Assembly: GCA_031216445.1 (NCBI GenBank)
Contig: CM062197.1
Coordinates: 4,653,001-4,717,000 of the forward strand
Direction: 5' to 3'
DNA from: Lateolabrax maculatus
Taxonomy: Eukaryota; Chordata; Actinopteri; Acropomatiformes; Lateolabracidae
DNA length: 64,000 bases
In this document: in pieces, positions 9,917 to 22,090 of the stretch
Position numbering within the stretch: position 1 is the first letter of the stretch
Layout: every line of letters starts with the position of its first letter
Translations under genes and position numbers: made by a program
Notes under the pieces: generated by a model
Seen by the model: only the letters and a program-made list of their open reading frames with translations
The model's database searches: none
Told to the model about the DNA's origin: nothing

Positions 9917-12900
9917 GTAAGCCACCGAATAAGTAACGATCATCGCGGACCGCCCGGCCCCTCGTCCCCGCCGCCTCGGTGTCCCTGCGCCGCGGGGCTC
10001 CGAGGCTCCAGGTGCCGCAGTTCACATGGAATTGTTGGGGGAGAGACAAAATGGCGGATATTTCCCCAGCAGAATGAGCCAGTTAACGTTAAAATTAACC
10101 GTTTTGCGCTCAAAGGGAACGGGCGTTTTTTTTGCCTGGCGGACAGCGTGCTTCGCCACGTTGCCCCGGTGTCCGGTTAACGGTTAACGGTCACCGCCCG
10201 GTAAGGCGGCGAGCACAGCCAGTCCGCCGCTGGCGTCGGTCAAGGCTAACGGGAGCTAACCGTTAGCCTTTCTTCAGCCCCGACACGCGTCACGCCAAAC
10301 TCCATTCAAAAACACAGCGCCGCGGCAGACGGTCAAAAGCGCCTCAAACACCACCGGCGCCGCCCGTCAATCGCCAATATCTGTGATAACACAATCGGGA
10401 TCGATGCGTCTCAGCCATCGGCGGCGTCGGTAGGAAAATATAAGCGAAAATCGTGCCACGGTTAGTGTGAACGTACCGCCCCCCACCCAGTGTTTTGGTG
10501 AGGGAGGACTGGCCCAGCGGTCAGAGGCGACGGGGAACATTTTCATTTAGTCCTTCATATCGTGTTGGAGGCCAGATGAATTTAAATGTGACATTACTTT
10601 TATTTATTTATTTATTTATTTTATCGTTGAAAGTCTTAATTTGTGTTGTACCAGCCAGGCAGGGGTTTTTTTTGTTTGTTTTTTTGGTGCATTTAAAGGT
10701 GGGGACTGTAAAACGTGCAGAAGTTTGCCTTTTGTCATAACCAGGCTGACATTCCTGCTGCTGCTTTAACGAGGCAGCATCGCCCTGGTGCAACTGCGTG
10801 GTGGCCTGGGTCGATTGATTGATGGATGTAGCACCAATGGAGTACAGAAGCAGGCGGGGCAGGGAGTATTGCCACTGTGTGATTGGTGGCTGCACAACAA
10901 TCTCTGCCACAAGTTCAGCTTGAGTCAACTTTTTCTTTGCAGTCCAATTGACTGGAAGTCCTCCTCAGCAAAGCAAACTTTTTATTGAGCTGCTCGTAAG
11001 TGCACGGCGTAGTTGGTTTACCCGAAAAGTCGATACAACATTACCATGGCACACAGAGGCCGTTGTCGGTATGTTTTAGCATGCTTGGCTCCATAGTTAA
11101 ACTGTCTTTCTGCAGACTACACTACAATTTTGTGTCTGTAAAAACTGAAAAAAGCAGATTTGAGTGACATCAGACGCTGCACCTTTAAAAATAATCAAAC
11201 ATTTCAGTCACAGCAGGTAGAGTACATGCACGCATGTTGCATCAACTACTGGTGTGAGTTGCGTGTTTTGAATGTAGTCAAAACACTACCTGGCGTGCTT
11301 TAACACCTGTGCACAGCTGCTCACCACAGCACATCCTGTATTGACTAACAGGACCCCGCAAGACACTGACCACATACTGAGTATGCCCATAACACACATC
11401 GGATGTGCGCAGGAGTAGGCTGCTGGCAGAGTACCGGGGAACAATATCTTTAATAGGAAAAACACACTGCAGGTGTGATAATAGACGGATGCCAACAACA
11501 GTCTGAAGCCAAGTTTTAATATCAGGGCGATGTCTCTTCTTTTTGAAGTTGTTTTTTTCTCTTAGTGCCACATTCGCTGCATAAATGTCTAAGAAGAGAT
11601 GTGCTAAAGGGCTGTGATTGGCACTTGCTTTTATTGTTCAAACAATTGTTTTCACTATTAATTAATCTGTAGTTGTTGTTTTTTTTGTTTAAATGTAAAA
11701 ATAAATTATAAATACCCATCGTGAGTCACTAGAATCCAAGTTTTTAAGGTTCCTGAAATACCAAGCAGCCTGCCCGCTCTCATTATCTGAAAAACTTTTC
11801 ATAGGTTTAGTCAGGGCATTACTCAGCCAGGAGAGTCAGTCTGGCAATAATATCTTATCCTCACACTGCTTTCCGTTTGTCTTGCAACCTCTCCACATTT
11901 GTATTGATGTAAAAGGGCACTGACAGTTAATAGTGGTCATATATAGTGTGTAAACCTGCTATCCCTCCACTTTGAGTTCTCACAGCTCCACTTTTTCGGC
12001 CGATAAATAGTTAAATCATTGTCAGCAGGCGGCAGCATGGTCCTATTGTGCTCTGGAGCTATACAATCCTCACCCCTAGTGTCCACTGGACATACTGTAG
12101 CCGCATTGTAACCATGAGTTTCAGTGTGTCAGTGCCAACTGCTTAATGTATATAGATATAACTGTTAATATACATCTAAATGTGTATATATATTTCTATA
12201 CAATTGACATAAGATTGTTTTTATTTAATAATGCATTTAATGGGTTAAATGAAAACAAACCAGTTGATGCCAACATGCTTTTTTCAGGGATGTTTCTCTT
12301 TCCGTGATATTTTTAATTTTACATATTGAAGTTTTTTCCAGCTGAAGAGAGAAACACTGTTCAGTAGCAGGTTTACCCAACAGAGACCCCAAAACCAAGG
12401 AAAATTTAACAAAACAACCACGGTTAGGCTGTGTTCAGACAGATTTATCAAAGGGGATTTATTCAATCTTAAAATAACACAAATGCCATTTTAGCTCTGA
12501 GTGGCAATGAAATTATTGTCTCAGTTACTGGTGCTCAATTAATATGCAATAATGTCATGTTGAAGAGGGATGCTTTTTATAGCACAGACTGCACAGAGTA
12601 CAGCTTTGAAGATTGACTGTTCCTTTGAAGCAACCCTAGAAGTTTGTTTCCAAATGGGAGTTATAGGGTTGCAAAGCGGGAGGAGCGATTTTGGGGCGCC
12701 CCTGTTTCTGAAAGTGAAGTTCCCATTAATTTTTCCCATAGACGATGTTATGTGACTCACAGTTGAAGCACTTCTTCTTGGATCAGCATGCAACTCTCCT
12801 GGTTACGAACAACAGATAATGAACTCTGTTTCTTGGATTAAAAAGTCGAAAGGTTCAAACCTGAGTACATAAAAATTTGAGTTGAACGTCAACTACGACT

Positions 12901-15900
12901 CCAGGGTGCATTTTAAGAAACATCCAATCAGTGAGTTTAAAAATCTGTTCCGTGCACCTCTAACGACTGGGTGAAACCTTAAGATTACGGTGTTGAGAAA
13001 ACCGAAAAACACAATCACAGCCTAAATCAATTCACTTTTGGGTCACAGTCTGGGTCAGTTGTGGGTGAATTCGGCAACTATGGCACCGCGTTTCATTTCT
13101 TAACTGTAACAACGAAGCTCTTTGAGTTCGCCACCACTCCGATTCATGCCTCTAACTGGCTTATTCTCCATGGAAACAGTGGCTGAGGCTCATGGGTATT
13201 TAGGTATGTCCGCCATGCCAAAATCACAGACAAAACATGACTTCTCAAAAAACAAAGTTGAAATCATTAAAAGTGACAAATCTGTGAATGTTTCATCACC
13301 CACAAAAGTCACGTGTTTTAATGTTTTAATTTGAAATGTGAGCACAGTATGGAGAAATCGTCCAGAACGAACGACCCCTCCCGCTTTGCAACTCTATTAA
13401 AACTCTTTGTTTCAGCCAGTGGCCGAGCAGTGGTTGTGATCAGTTGGGCAGATCTGTGGAGCTTGTAATGCTGAGACAATGTTTAAAAGGCACTGAAAGG
13501 TCATTGAGTTTATTTGAGTGCAGGCCGGGCTGGAGGCTAAAGTGATCAAAGCAGCATAGTGCTCCTCCTGGCTTGCAACCATCACGTATCGGGTTTCGCC
13601 TGCATAGAGCGCTGCCATTGGCCTCTGCAGATAACACCCTGTCTGCGACGTTAAAAGCCAGATGATTGACACACAACCCTTACCCCCAGAGTACCATGGG
13701 AGGTGTGACCAGTCTGCAGCTTGAGCCACAGTTTTAACCACTATTGAATATAATAATTTGATTACATGATGCTATTGACATGTATTAGAAAACATATCAT
13801 CCCATTGAATGTGTTTTTGCATAATACTATAATATATTGTTTCATATATTCTCAGGTTTATCCAGAAATGACATGAAACATATTGCTGACAATTGCAGAA
13901 CCAATTAAATTTATTTAGGTGTTTTATGTTCCTGCAAAGCCTCCTTGAGCTGTTCATTGTTATTTGCTTGAAGAGGCCTCATATTGTATCTGTTTTATGT
14001 TAATCCCCAGACAAACAGTTTGTCCTGATTAGTAGCTCCTTCAAAGCAGTGTCACGTTGTTTTCATTGCCATTTCATCCCCGGGTGCTGTATTCATTTGT
14101 CACACCACACCCTAGTGAATCACCTTGAAGATGTCAAATGTAAAGAAAGACGTCACATTCGATCCAGCTCAGCCCTCAGCTCCACTGTCCTGGCTCAGTT
14201 CCCAGCATCCCACATGGGTGTCCATAGGTGGTGAATCTCTGCATTAGAGGAGTTTATACCTGGGCAGTGTCCCAGGCACTCCATTAATACAATACTGAGG
14301 ATGACAGAGCCCTTTTAAGGCTCTGCACTGTGGTTTAAACTCTCTGTTAATGGAAGGAGGATGTGCTTATTTTCAATTAAGAAAATCAGTGTATGTAACT
14401 TTTCCCCCCAATATTTTAATAATTAATGGAGGAGACTCAAAAAAAGAAAAAATGTACTTTCACATTTAGCTCTAGTGTTATTGAGCTATGCAGTTAGTTT
14501 TGGTTTAATTTGCCAGGTTTGAGATTTCTGTCTCCGAGATATCTGCCCCCACCTTAATACAATAATAATAATAATTTCTTCCCTGTTTCTCTGGATAATC
14601 CACAGAATTCACCGTCAGCAGTTTTAATAGGGATTTTCTCTTCAGTGGAAAGTAGCTCCAATGAACACTGTTAATATGAATGGAAACACTCTTTCAAAGC
14701 TAAAAGCACTTTAACGTCATAGCCATTGTTTTATTTTAAATCTTTCAGTAGATTGTGATAATTTGATCCATGTAATGATAATGTGAACACAATGAACATT
14801 TACAGTCTAATGCAGAATCTTCATAATTTCACTTTTCAGACAGAACTCAAACATTTTTGTCCAAATGTGAATGAAAATACCTTCAGTGTTACTCACCAAA
14901 AAACTCTCCCAGTGGTCTAACAAATGAGTACATGTCCTTCCTTATTTTTTTAAAGTAAAGTATTTTAAATCCAGTATTGTTTACATCCATGTTTGTGAGC
15001 TTGCAGTCTTCTTCTAACCCCTTGTTGGTGCATTGCTGCACATCTTGGCACATTACAGCTACCTGTAGATAAGTAAAATAGTGTGAAACCATTGGCAGGA
15101 GTTTGTATGGCATCACCTGCTACTAGAGGTAACTGTTTAAAATGTGGTTATTAAAGACTTTAAATCAACATATGTACTGAACATATGTAACATTTGAAAG
15201 AGACATGGTGTCTGGGATGAGCCAATGTGTTTTAACCTAAGCAGATAAAGTGTAGATATAAGGATATAAGTCAAGCCATTGAGTGTCTGACCTTTGCTTG
15301 GGCGAGGGTAGGATTCAAAGGTAGTTTAAAGGTACATTAGGTCAGGGGTAATGAACGGTGTAACCTGTCAGAGGGCTCAGTAGATTTATGACGGCACAGC
15401 CTGAGACCCACTACAGGGCCTAATGATTGGTCAAAACATAATTTAACACTAGTACTGCATACTCGTAGGAATGCTCACTCAACGTTTGGCACATTTCACC
15501 ATAAATTTACTGTTCTGAGTCTGAAAACCTCCATATTTACCTCCATACTCTGAGAACTAATTTTAGCGATGTTGCATAGCACCACTGTGTTCAGGCTGTT
15601 TCTGCTTTTTGTGCTGGGGGACTTATGCCATTTTTTCCCCCGTGTGTCTCAGAAATGGTGGAGTCGATAAAGAAGGTGGCCAGTATGGACACGGAGCTGA
15701 CGGTGGAGGAGAGGAACCTGCTGTCAGTAGCATATAAGAACGTGATCGGAGCCAGAAGAGCTTCCTGGAGGATAATCAGCAGCCTCGAACAGAAAGAAGA
15801 AAACAAAGGCGGAGAAGACAAACTAAAGATGATCCGAGAATACAGGAAAACGGTCAGACACTGTTATATAAACCCACATCTACCGACTGGTAACTTTCAC

Positions 15901-18900
15901 AGATTGCAAGCAGTGTGAGACTGAATCTTTACAGATTTCTCAGCTACAAGGCTTTGATCATGCAAGTAATAATCAGATATTTATGCAACTTTTCAACACG
16001 TTTCTTTCATTGAAAGCCGTCTAAATAAACAACTTTAGAGCCAAACAACAGATAAACAAGAATGAAATGTACATTATCTTCAATCATTGTTTTTGAGATG
16101 TTTATTCCTTTTTTATCTTGGTGAAAGTTGTTAAGAACCTGAAAGCCTTGAATGTGTCCATTATCTGCCCATTTTGCACATGCCAGGGAGAATTATTGGT
16201 GAAACAAAATCTCATCACACAGCTGCAGTCCCTCTGTGCTGAAGTCTGCAACAGATCCCAACATTAGACAATCCAACAATTCAGTTCCACTAGTTCATAG
16301 AGCAAATATCTCACAAAATCCTGAACTGGACACTATAATGAAAAATACAAAACCAGTGGATTAAAGTAGAGCTGATTTTATCGTCCCACCTACCTTGTTA
16401 TTCCACTGGGATGAGTGTAGTTGGTGCACTCAGATAATGTAATTTCCATATCCAGGAGGCAAGATGCCAGAGATGTTTTACCCTTTATGGCAGGACTTTT
16501 TAAAGTCTCCTCCTCTGACCTCCTCACTTTGAGAGGAAATGGGGATATTGCACAGCCTAACAACACTTGTCTGGGTGAAGTAACGAGGTGGGCAGCAACC
16601 ATGAATCAACTTTAAATCACTGTTTCATAAGAGCAACTCTCCAGTCATTTATTTAGGGGAAAAAAGGTTGTATGACTTTATGTATGGGTTTCATGTGTGA
16701 AAGTTGTTTATGTCACTTCATATATGACATCTGGTAGGTCCTTTTTTATTAAAGATTTGGCTAATATGGGACTTGGGGCATTAAATGCAAGAACTCAGTC
16801 TTCAACAAAGATGAAGGCTAGTAACCGTTAGGCACAGTGATGACAAACAGGCCACCGCAAGCTGTGTAAAACAAAAGTTACCAACTAACTAACTAACTAC
16901 TTCCAAAACTCGCTCGCCGCCACCTTCAAGCGAGTAAAGGCGATATCCAAAGAAAGAGCTGTTTCATTTGCAAGGACATGTTTCTGTATAGCGATGTTAA
17001 AAATGTCAGATTTAGATGGCTGACAGTGACCCTGTCACACAATACCCAGTCGGCTTTTATGTGACAAATGCTTCCATGGGGACTGCCCCAAAAACTGCCT
17101 GTATATCTCTGCCCACTTAAAACTATTGTTGGTGTGGTGGGAGACAGAATATTAGAGGGAATTCTACATTAGTTAAAATAAAAATGTAGGAAATATTATT
17201 TTTTAAATTAGTTACTGCCCATCACAACTCGTAGACATTGATTCATTAACAATTTTGAAACACAAAATTTAGTTTATTTGACATTGAATGTCAGCTGAGT
17301 TGAATCGTATTTAATCTGCCTTGAATTGCAGCAGAATGAGTACATTTTGATCCAGCACCTGGATGCTTTTGTGTGACCACAGGGACCACTGACATTGTGT
17401 TTGTGTGTGTGTTGGTTTGCAGGTTGAGAAAGAGCTGAAATCAATCTGCAACGACATTCTGGATGTACTGGATAAGCACCTCATCTTAGTTGCAGCCGCG
17501 GGAGAATCTAAGGTTTTCTACTACAAAATGTACGTATCTAACAAATGTCTGTATATTTCTGTTACACAGATCATGTTCATTCTTACAATTTACATGTTAA
17601 AGTCAGACGTACAGTTTTAGTAATTAATTTTTTCGTATTTTATCCCCCACCACATTACTAAGGCAAATGAACATGAACACGCCTGGACATACTGTACGTA
17701 GAAGGGTGTCGCCCTTGTTTGATCAGAATGCAGATGGCTGCACACCCTCTGTTCCTCTAGTGATGTTCACATACTTCAAAGCTGAGAGTGAACACCTTAT
17801 CTCGCCTCTTTACAATCCACAAATTTCCTGGCAGTTAATTATAATTATCTGAGCTCCTTCCTGTTCCTATTTGCAGTGCAGTGGATCCTGAGTCGATCCC
17901 TAATTAAATATTTTTGTTTGCTGAGCAACCTGGCTGTTAAACATTAACAAAAAAATCATAGTTGCTATGTGGAGATTTTCTGCCATTTCATTAATTGTTT
18001 AGAGGAACCCAAAGCCTTGTCACATTTTTTAAAATAGTCACTGAAGTTTAGGTCTTGTGGCTGAGGAGGGAAATCATGAAAGCATGCACTCTTTGCTCTT
18101 CCTTGCCTTCAAGTAGGCCTGTCAGAGCTTCGATGCATTTAGAGGCGCATTGAATCTCTACCACGCAGCTTGAAGTCACAAAAGATATCATGCCTGTGCA
18201 AGAAACAGCACCTCTCTTATATAAATAAATAAATACATGATCAATACAGTGTTTCTTAATGTCTGCATTAGTGTTATGATTTGTTTTGCTCTAAAAGTCT
18301 AGACACTGCTGTACTCTCCCATTAAAGCTGCAGTAGTCTTTTGACCGGACTTCTACTAACCACAGCAGGATTCTTTATTCACTCGGCTCAGTACTATCCA
18401 GGCAGTAGATGCTGATCTGTCTCCTAACGTTGTAAGCTTGATATACAGTACTGCTCTCCAGCTGGATTGGTTTTGCTTCAGTTGAGAAAGACTCTTGACT
18501 CTGTCCAGCCGTAATATACAGCTTCCTTAAGTCCCTTTTTACCACAGTTCTTTTTAAAGATGAGGAAATCTTATAAAATAATGTCAGAAAAAGACACTCA
18601 CGTATATTATATTTGGAGTAAAGGTGGAAACATGAGAGAGGTGGTGCCAGTAGTTTAATTCATTTTACCAATCACTGTCTGGACTGTTATCTGTTCTAAT
18701 CTGTGTTTATAATACACACGTGTGAAAGCACATATCTGTCTTGACTATGTTGTTCCCTCTGCTCAGGAAGGGAGATTACCACAGGTACCTGGCAGAGTTT
18801 GCCACAGGCAACGACAGGAAGGAGGCAGCAGAGAACAGTTTGGTTGCGTACAAAGCTGCTAGCGACATCGCCATGATCGAACTCCCTTCAACGCACCCCA

Positions 18901-21900
18901 TCCGCCTGGGATTGGCCCTTAACTTTTCAGTTTTCTATTATGAAATCCTCAACTCGCCAGACCGTGCTTGCAGGTAGGTGTGATCATTCTATGCTGTCTG
19001 TTTAACTGGTATTTCTAACTTTAAGGAATGGGATATTAACTTATTTAACTTATATAACTTTAACTTATTTTCTTATGGTTTAATTGAACCAGTTTAATTG
19101 ATTGTTGAAATGCTACGTTTGTCTTGTTTGTGTTTGTTTTTGGAAAGGACATAAAATGTTAGCGTAAGAAAATCCCAATTTCAAGTATTCACTATATGTG
19201 GGTTAAAAAATCCTCAAATAGGAGAAATCTAAGAAGAAATGTCACAATCACAAAACTGACAAAAGGTTGCCGTTTATTTGGTATCAGTGGTTTCTTCTGT
19301 TGTTCGTATAGAGGTGAAGTGTTGCATTAGACCTGGCTCACTGAATGTATGGTATCATCACTGGACAGAAACATCTTGTGCGGATGTTTTTTTGCCTCCT
19401 AAAGGCCAAAAATCCATGAATGCACTTTTGAGTGTATTAGGAAAAAGTCCTTTCCAATTATTTCAGTTTGCCATTTTTGTCCAGTTTGGTAAATTACATC
19501 CACGTGTTTGAACAACTTTTCCTTTCAGCTGTGGCTCAAATCCCACATGAAAAGAAACCGTGTGTTCTAGCTGTCAGACACTGTTGGAGCTAAATGATTC
19601 TCAGGAACCTGGCAACGTGAAAACAGTCCTGAAAGGGAACAGCTTGTTAATTTCCGTCCCGACCCATAACCTCACTGCCTCACTGCAGTGGAGTTGTTAA
19701 CACACTCAAAAACAAACTGTCAGTGGGGAAAATCACTATGCTACAGAAAGTTCAGATACTACTTGCTTGTTTTGCTTGAATACACAATAATATCCATCTG
19801 CTCGTCGCATGTGTGTAACTGTGTTGTCTTGTATCCTCTCTGCTGACAGGTTGGCGAAGGAAGCGTTTGACAATGCCATTGCAGAACTGGATACGCTGAG
19901 CGAGGACAGCTATAAGGACTCAACACTTATCATGCAGTTGCTACGTGACAACTTGACACTATGGACCTCAGACGTGCAGGGAGATGGTGAGAGAGCCTTT
20001 CCTGTCGATAAACAGCATCTACTAGTGTTGTTTCATTCCTTGTTCCTCCCCTGATTTGCCTCTGGCTGCAGCTTCTTGTCAGCTCAGACAGAAATGAAAA
20101 CTATGAGGAATTAAGGATTGTCTTCATATTTTGTGAAGGTTTCTAAATTATTCCTCAAGTGCGTAGGCTGATTTATTTATTTTTTCAAAAAGTATCTAGA
20201 AAACCGAAGAACTACCTAACTTTCTCTAACCCTTCCCCTCAGCACAGTGGTTTCTCTCTCTCAGGATCAGTACTCACACACTGCTCTAACTTCTCATCTC
20301 TCCCTCATTCTGCTGTAGACTCTTAAGGACAGCCCTCTTCCTTCACTCTTCCTCCATTATACAAGTGTATTTTGTAAGTCATTCCTCCGGTCTTTGGCTC
20401 TTCTCCACCTCACACTGTCACTCCTGTCTCACCACCGTCACATCCCTCTCTAACTTCCTCACATTACAAAGTCCAGCCTTGTTGGATGTTTTGGGGTTGA
20501 GAGGACGAAAGCCTCTCCTGCTCTGTTTGCCAACAACTCTGAAGTATTGGGCTTTATAAATATACACACATCTTTTCCTTTTCACCTGTTCTTCACCTTT
20601 TTCTACACGAGTAGATCTTGAGTGCCGTGTGTTTTTGTGTCTTCAGGGTGTCTGTAAGTCAGCAAAAGTCTAAATCTTGCTAGATTGTGAATTTGAATCT
20701 AGGAGTGATACCAGCCCTGGATATAGACTAAAAGACGTTGCGGACACCCTGCGGCCCACCGGGGGCATTACAGCAGACCGTGCCTGGGTGAGGCCGAGGG
20801 TGGAAACCTGTGAACGCAGCTTATTGCAGTGTGACATAACGGACAAACTGCTGCTCCGTCTCCCGCGGCTTTTTCTCACATCCCAGTCAGCTGCGGTGCT
20901 AATGAGCACTGTTACGGTTTCTATTTTAATCGTGATGGATTCTCAAGCCTTTGTTATTTGTGCCTCTTAATTCTTCATTACACGGATGGCTGTGCCGTCT
21001 CCATGGTAACCTTTCCAAGCAACCAGTTGTACAGGTTCACAAGGTATTTTACCCCCCTCAGTAATTCTAACCGTGGCTTGTTCTGAAGGCACTGTGAACT
21101 AACTCCCACGACTGCGTGTCGACAGTCGGTAAACACTGTGGTATATTTCTAAATGTTGGGGTTATTTGTAGCGCGATAGACCGATCCGCAGATCAACACA
21201 TTTCTGAGCTGATCCCAATCATTTCCTTCAGTGATGTCAACTCACCAGAACCTCAGTCTCACTCTTTAACACGAGCATAAATCATTAACCGACAGCTCAG
21301 AGCTTCCTCTTATTGCATTCCTTTATTCTCTAGAGAAAGGAACTGCATGGGCGACTGTGCTGTTGTTCAGAGGAGAGTATCATCTTCTGAATATTCAGTC
21401 TTGATTCAACTTGTACATCATACTAAATTATACACTGAAAAGCAATTCTGACACTGAACTATTCTGGCAGTTTAATGAAATACAAGAAATGCATGTATTT
21501 TACTGTGGTGTTGTGGTAGATGCCAATCAAACTAAATTTGGAACGCATCACAACAAGGTGTCAGTCTACATTTTTTCTCCTCCCCTTTTTTACCTCTAGG
21601 AGCAATCTCTGATTTCTGGCCTCTCTGAGTACACTTCATTTAGTAGTTTACCAAACTACGTACTCGTCTGAAAACAGGGTTGGGATCAGTATGTTGTATG
21701 AAATGGCACATGTGCACAGTGTCACAAACCTTAGTGAAATGATCCGTCTCTACAACACAGGTTGCATGTTCTGGACACCAATAATTACAGCTGAATTTAA
21801 TAGTCAGATGACTTCCTTTTTTTTTGATAATCAATTCATTATTCAATTAATCTTCAAGTAAAAATGCTAATCTCTTTTTCCAGCTTCAGTGATGAGGATT

Positions 21901-22090
21901 TGCAACTTTTCTTTCTATCATTATCTGTAGATTTTAGACTGTTGGTCAGACGAAACGAGAAACGAGGTTCTCCTGGCTGATCTGTTCATCATAATGAAAA
22001 AACAACCTCCATGATTGTTCTGTTTCTGTCGTCTCAGGTGAAGAACAGAACAAAGAACCACAGCAAGATGCGGAGGAAGAGACCCAGTGA
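9853..22090 (+). CDS. ywhae: ywhae, 14-3-3 epsilon (whole coding region, 6 exons)
   Basis: 14-3-3 epsilon is a dimeric cytosolic scaffold that binds phosphoserine/phosphothreonine motifs on many clients (Raf, Cdc25, NDEL1). Exons 9853-9916, 15653-15852, 17423-17529, 18767-18973, 19850-19986 and 22038-22090 join in frame: 768 nt, 255 aa, the same length as the human protein. Visible family marks: the N-terminal dimer helix LVYQAKLAEQAERYD, the signature RNLLSVAYKNV, the phosphopeptide-binding Lys/Arg/Tyr residues in YKNVIGARRASWR and in GDYHRYLAEF, the second signature around YKDSTLIMQLLRDNLTLW, and an acidic tail ending EEETQ. The epsilon isoform is shown by the long acidic tail starting GDGEEQNKE and by EENKGGEDKLKMIREYR. 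It starts MADRGN where mammals have MDDRED. The locus is presumably one of the teleost ywhae duplicates; I cannot say which. Confidence 0.97.
10244..10268. repeat. perfect 9-bp inverted repeat in ywhae intron 1
   Basis: GGCTAACGG, 7-nt loop, CCGTTAGCC. Both arms contain MYB-type TAACGG / CCGTTA motifs; further TAACGG copies lie at about 10176-10190. Confidence 0.85.
10598..10623. repeat. (TTTA)n short tandem repeat
   Basis: About six TTTA units. Confidence 0.9.
12655..13410. mobile_element. candidate non-autonomous element with terminal inverted repeats
   Basis: The stretch around 12669-12690 (GTTGCAAAGCGGGAGGAGCG) is found again inverted at about 13372-13391, differing at 1-2 positions. 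Weaker similarity extends outward over roughly 35-40 bp. The ~700 bp between has no transposase frame. This is the shape of a non-autonomous DNA transposon (MITE-like). I could not define the exact ends or a target-site duplication, and the family is not identified. Confidence 0.45.
15653..15852 (+). CDS. ywhae: ywhae coding exon 2
   Basis: Acceptor GTGTCTCAG ends at 15652; donor GTCAGA starts at 15853. Runs EMVESIKKVA through KMIREYRKT, including the first 14-3-3 signature. Confidence 0.96.
15853..17422 (+). other. ywhae intron 2
   Basis: 1570 nt, AT-rich. No exon or strong repeat seen apart from a short ACTA run near 16881-16897. Confidence 0.85.
17423..17529 (+). CDS. ywhae: ywhae coding exon 3
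   Basis: Acceptor TTTGCAG ends at 17422; donor GTACGT starts at 17530, splitting the Met codon AT|G. Runs VEKELKSICN through ESKVFYYK. The loop HLILVAAAGESK differs from mammals but keeps its length. Confidence 0.96.
17530..18766 (+). other. ywhae intron 3
   Basis: 1237 nt with no recognisable feature. A phrase ATTAAAGCTGCAGTAGT (about 18322-18338) resembles one at about 25060-25076, so a short dispersed repeat is possible. Confidence 0.8.
18767..18973 (+). CDS. ywhae: ywhae coding exon 4
   Basis: Acceptor GCTCAG ends at 18766; donor GTAGGT starts at 18974. Runs KGDYHRYLAEF through NSPDRACR, with client-groove residues in YHRYLAE and the helix LALNFSVFYYEI. Confidence 0.96.
18974..19849 (+). 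other. ywhae intron 4
   Basis: 876 nt, AT-rich, nothing distinctive. Confidence 0.85.
19850..19986 (+). CDS. ywhae: ywhae coding exon 5
   Basis: Acceptor GCTGACAG ends at 19849; donor GTGAGA starts at 19987. Runs LAKEAFDNAIAELD through LTLWTSDVQGDG, including the second family signature. Confidence 0.96.
19987..22037 (+). other. ywhae intron 5
   Basis: 2051 nt. Pyrimidine-rich stretch 20270-20480. A more GC-rich patch at 20730-20900 carries a 97-codon open frame with no recognisable domain. No exon supported. Confidence 0.8.
22038..22090 (+). CDS. ywhae: ywhae coding exon 6 (acidic tail, stop)
   Basis: Acceptor TCGTCTCAG ends at 22037. Only 53 nt of coding sequence: EEQNKEPQQDAEEETQ, then TGA at 22088-22090. 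It is too short to appear as an ORF in its own right. Confidence 0.95.

Larger units (their letters stand above)
9917..15652 (+). other. ywhae intron 1
   Basis: 5.7 kb. The first ~550 bp are CpG-rich with a second YY1-like motif (AAAATGGCGG, 10048-10057), repeated TAACGG motifs and a perfect 9-bp palindrome (10244-10268). Further in are a TTTA tetranucleotide run (10600-10622), the inverted-repeat element near 12660-13400, and otherwise AT-rich sequence with no exon seen. Confidence 0.8.

Noticed and set aside
9502..10180. Several frames on both strands over the ywhae promoter and exon 1
   Set aside because: Result of CpG-island composition and the TCC repeat (poly-Gly, poly-Arg, poly-Glu and poly-Pro translations).
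13412..13741. 109-codon - strand frame next to the inverted-repeat element
   Set aside because: No transposase motif or other known domain; probably part of repetitive non-coding sequence.
20677..20970. 97-codon frame in ywhae intron 5, GC-richer
   Set aside because: No domain, no flanking splice sites in a useful frame, and ywhae is complete without it.
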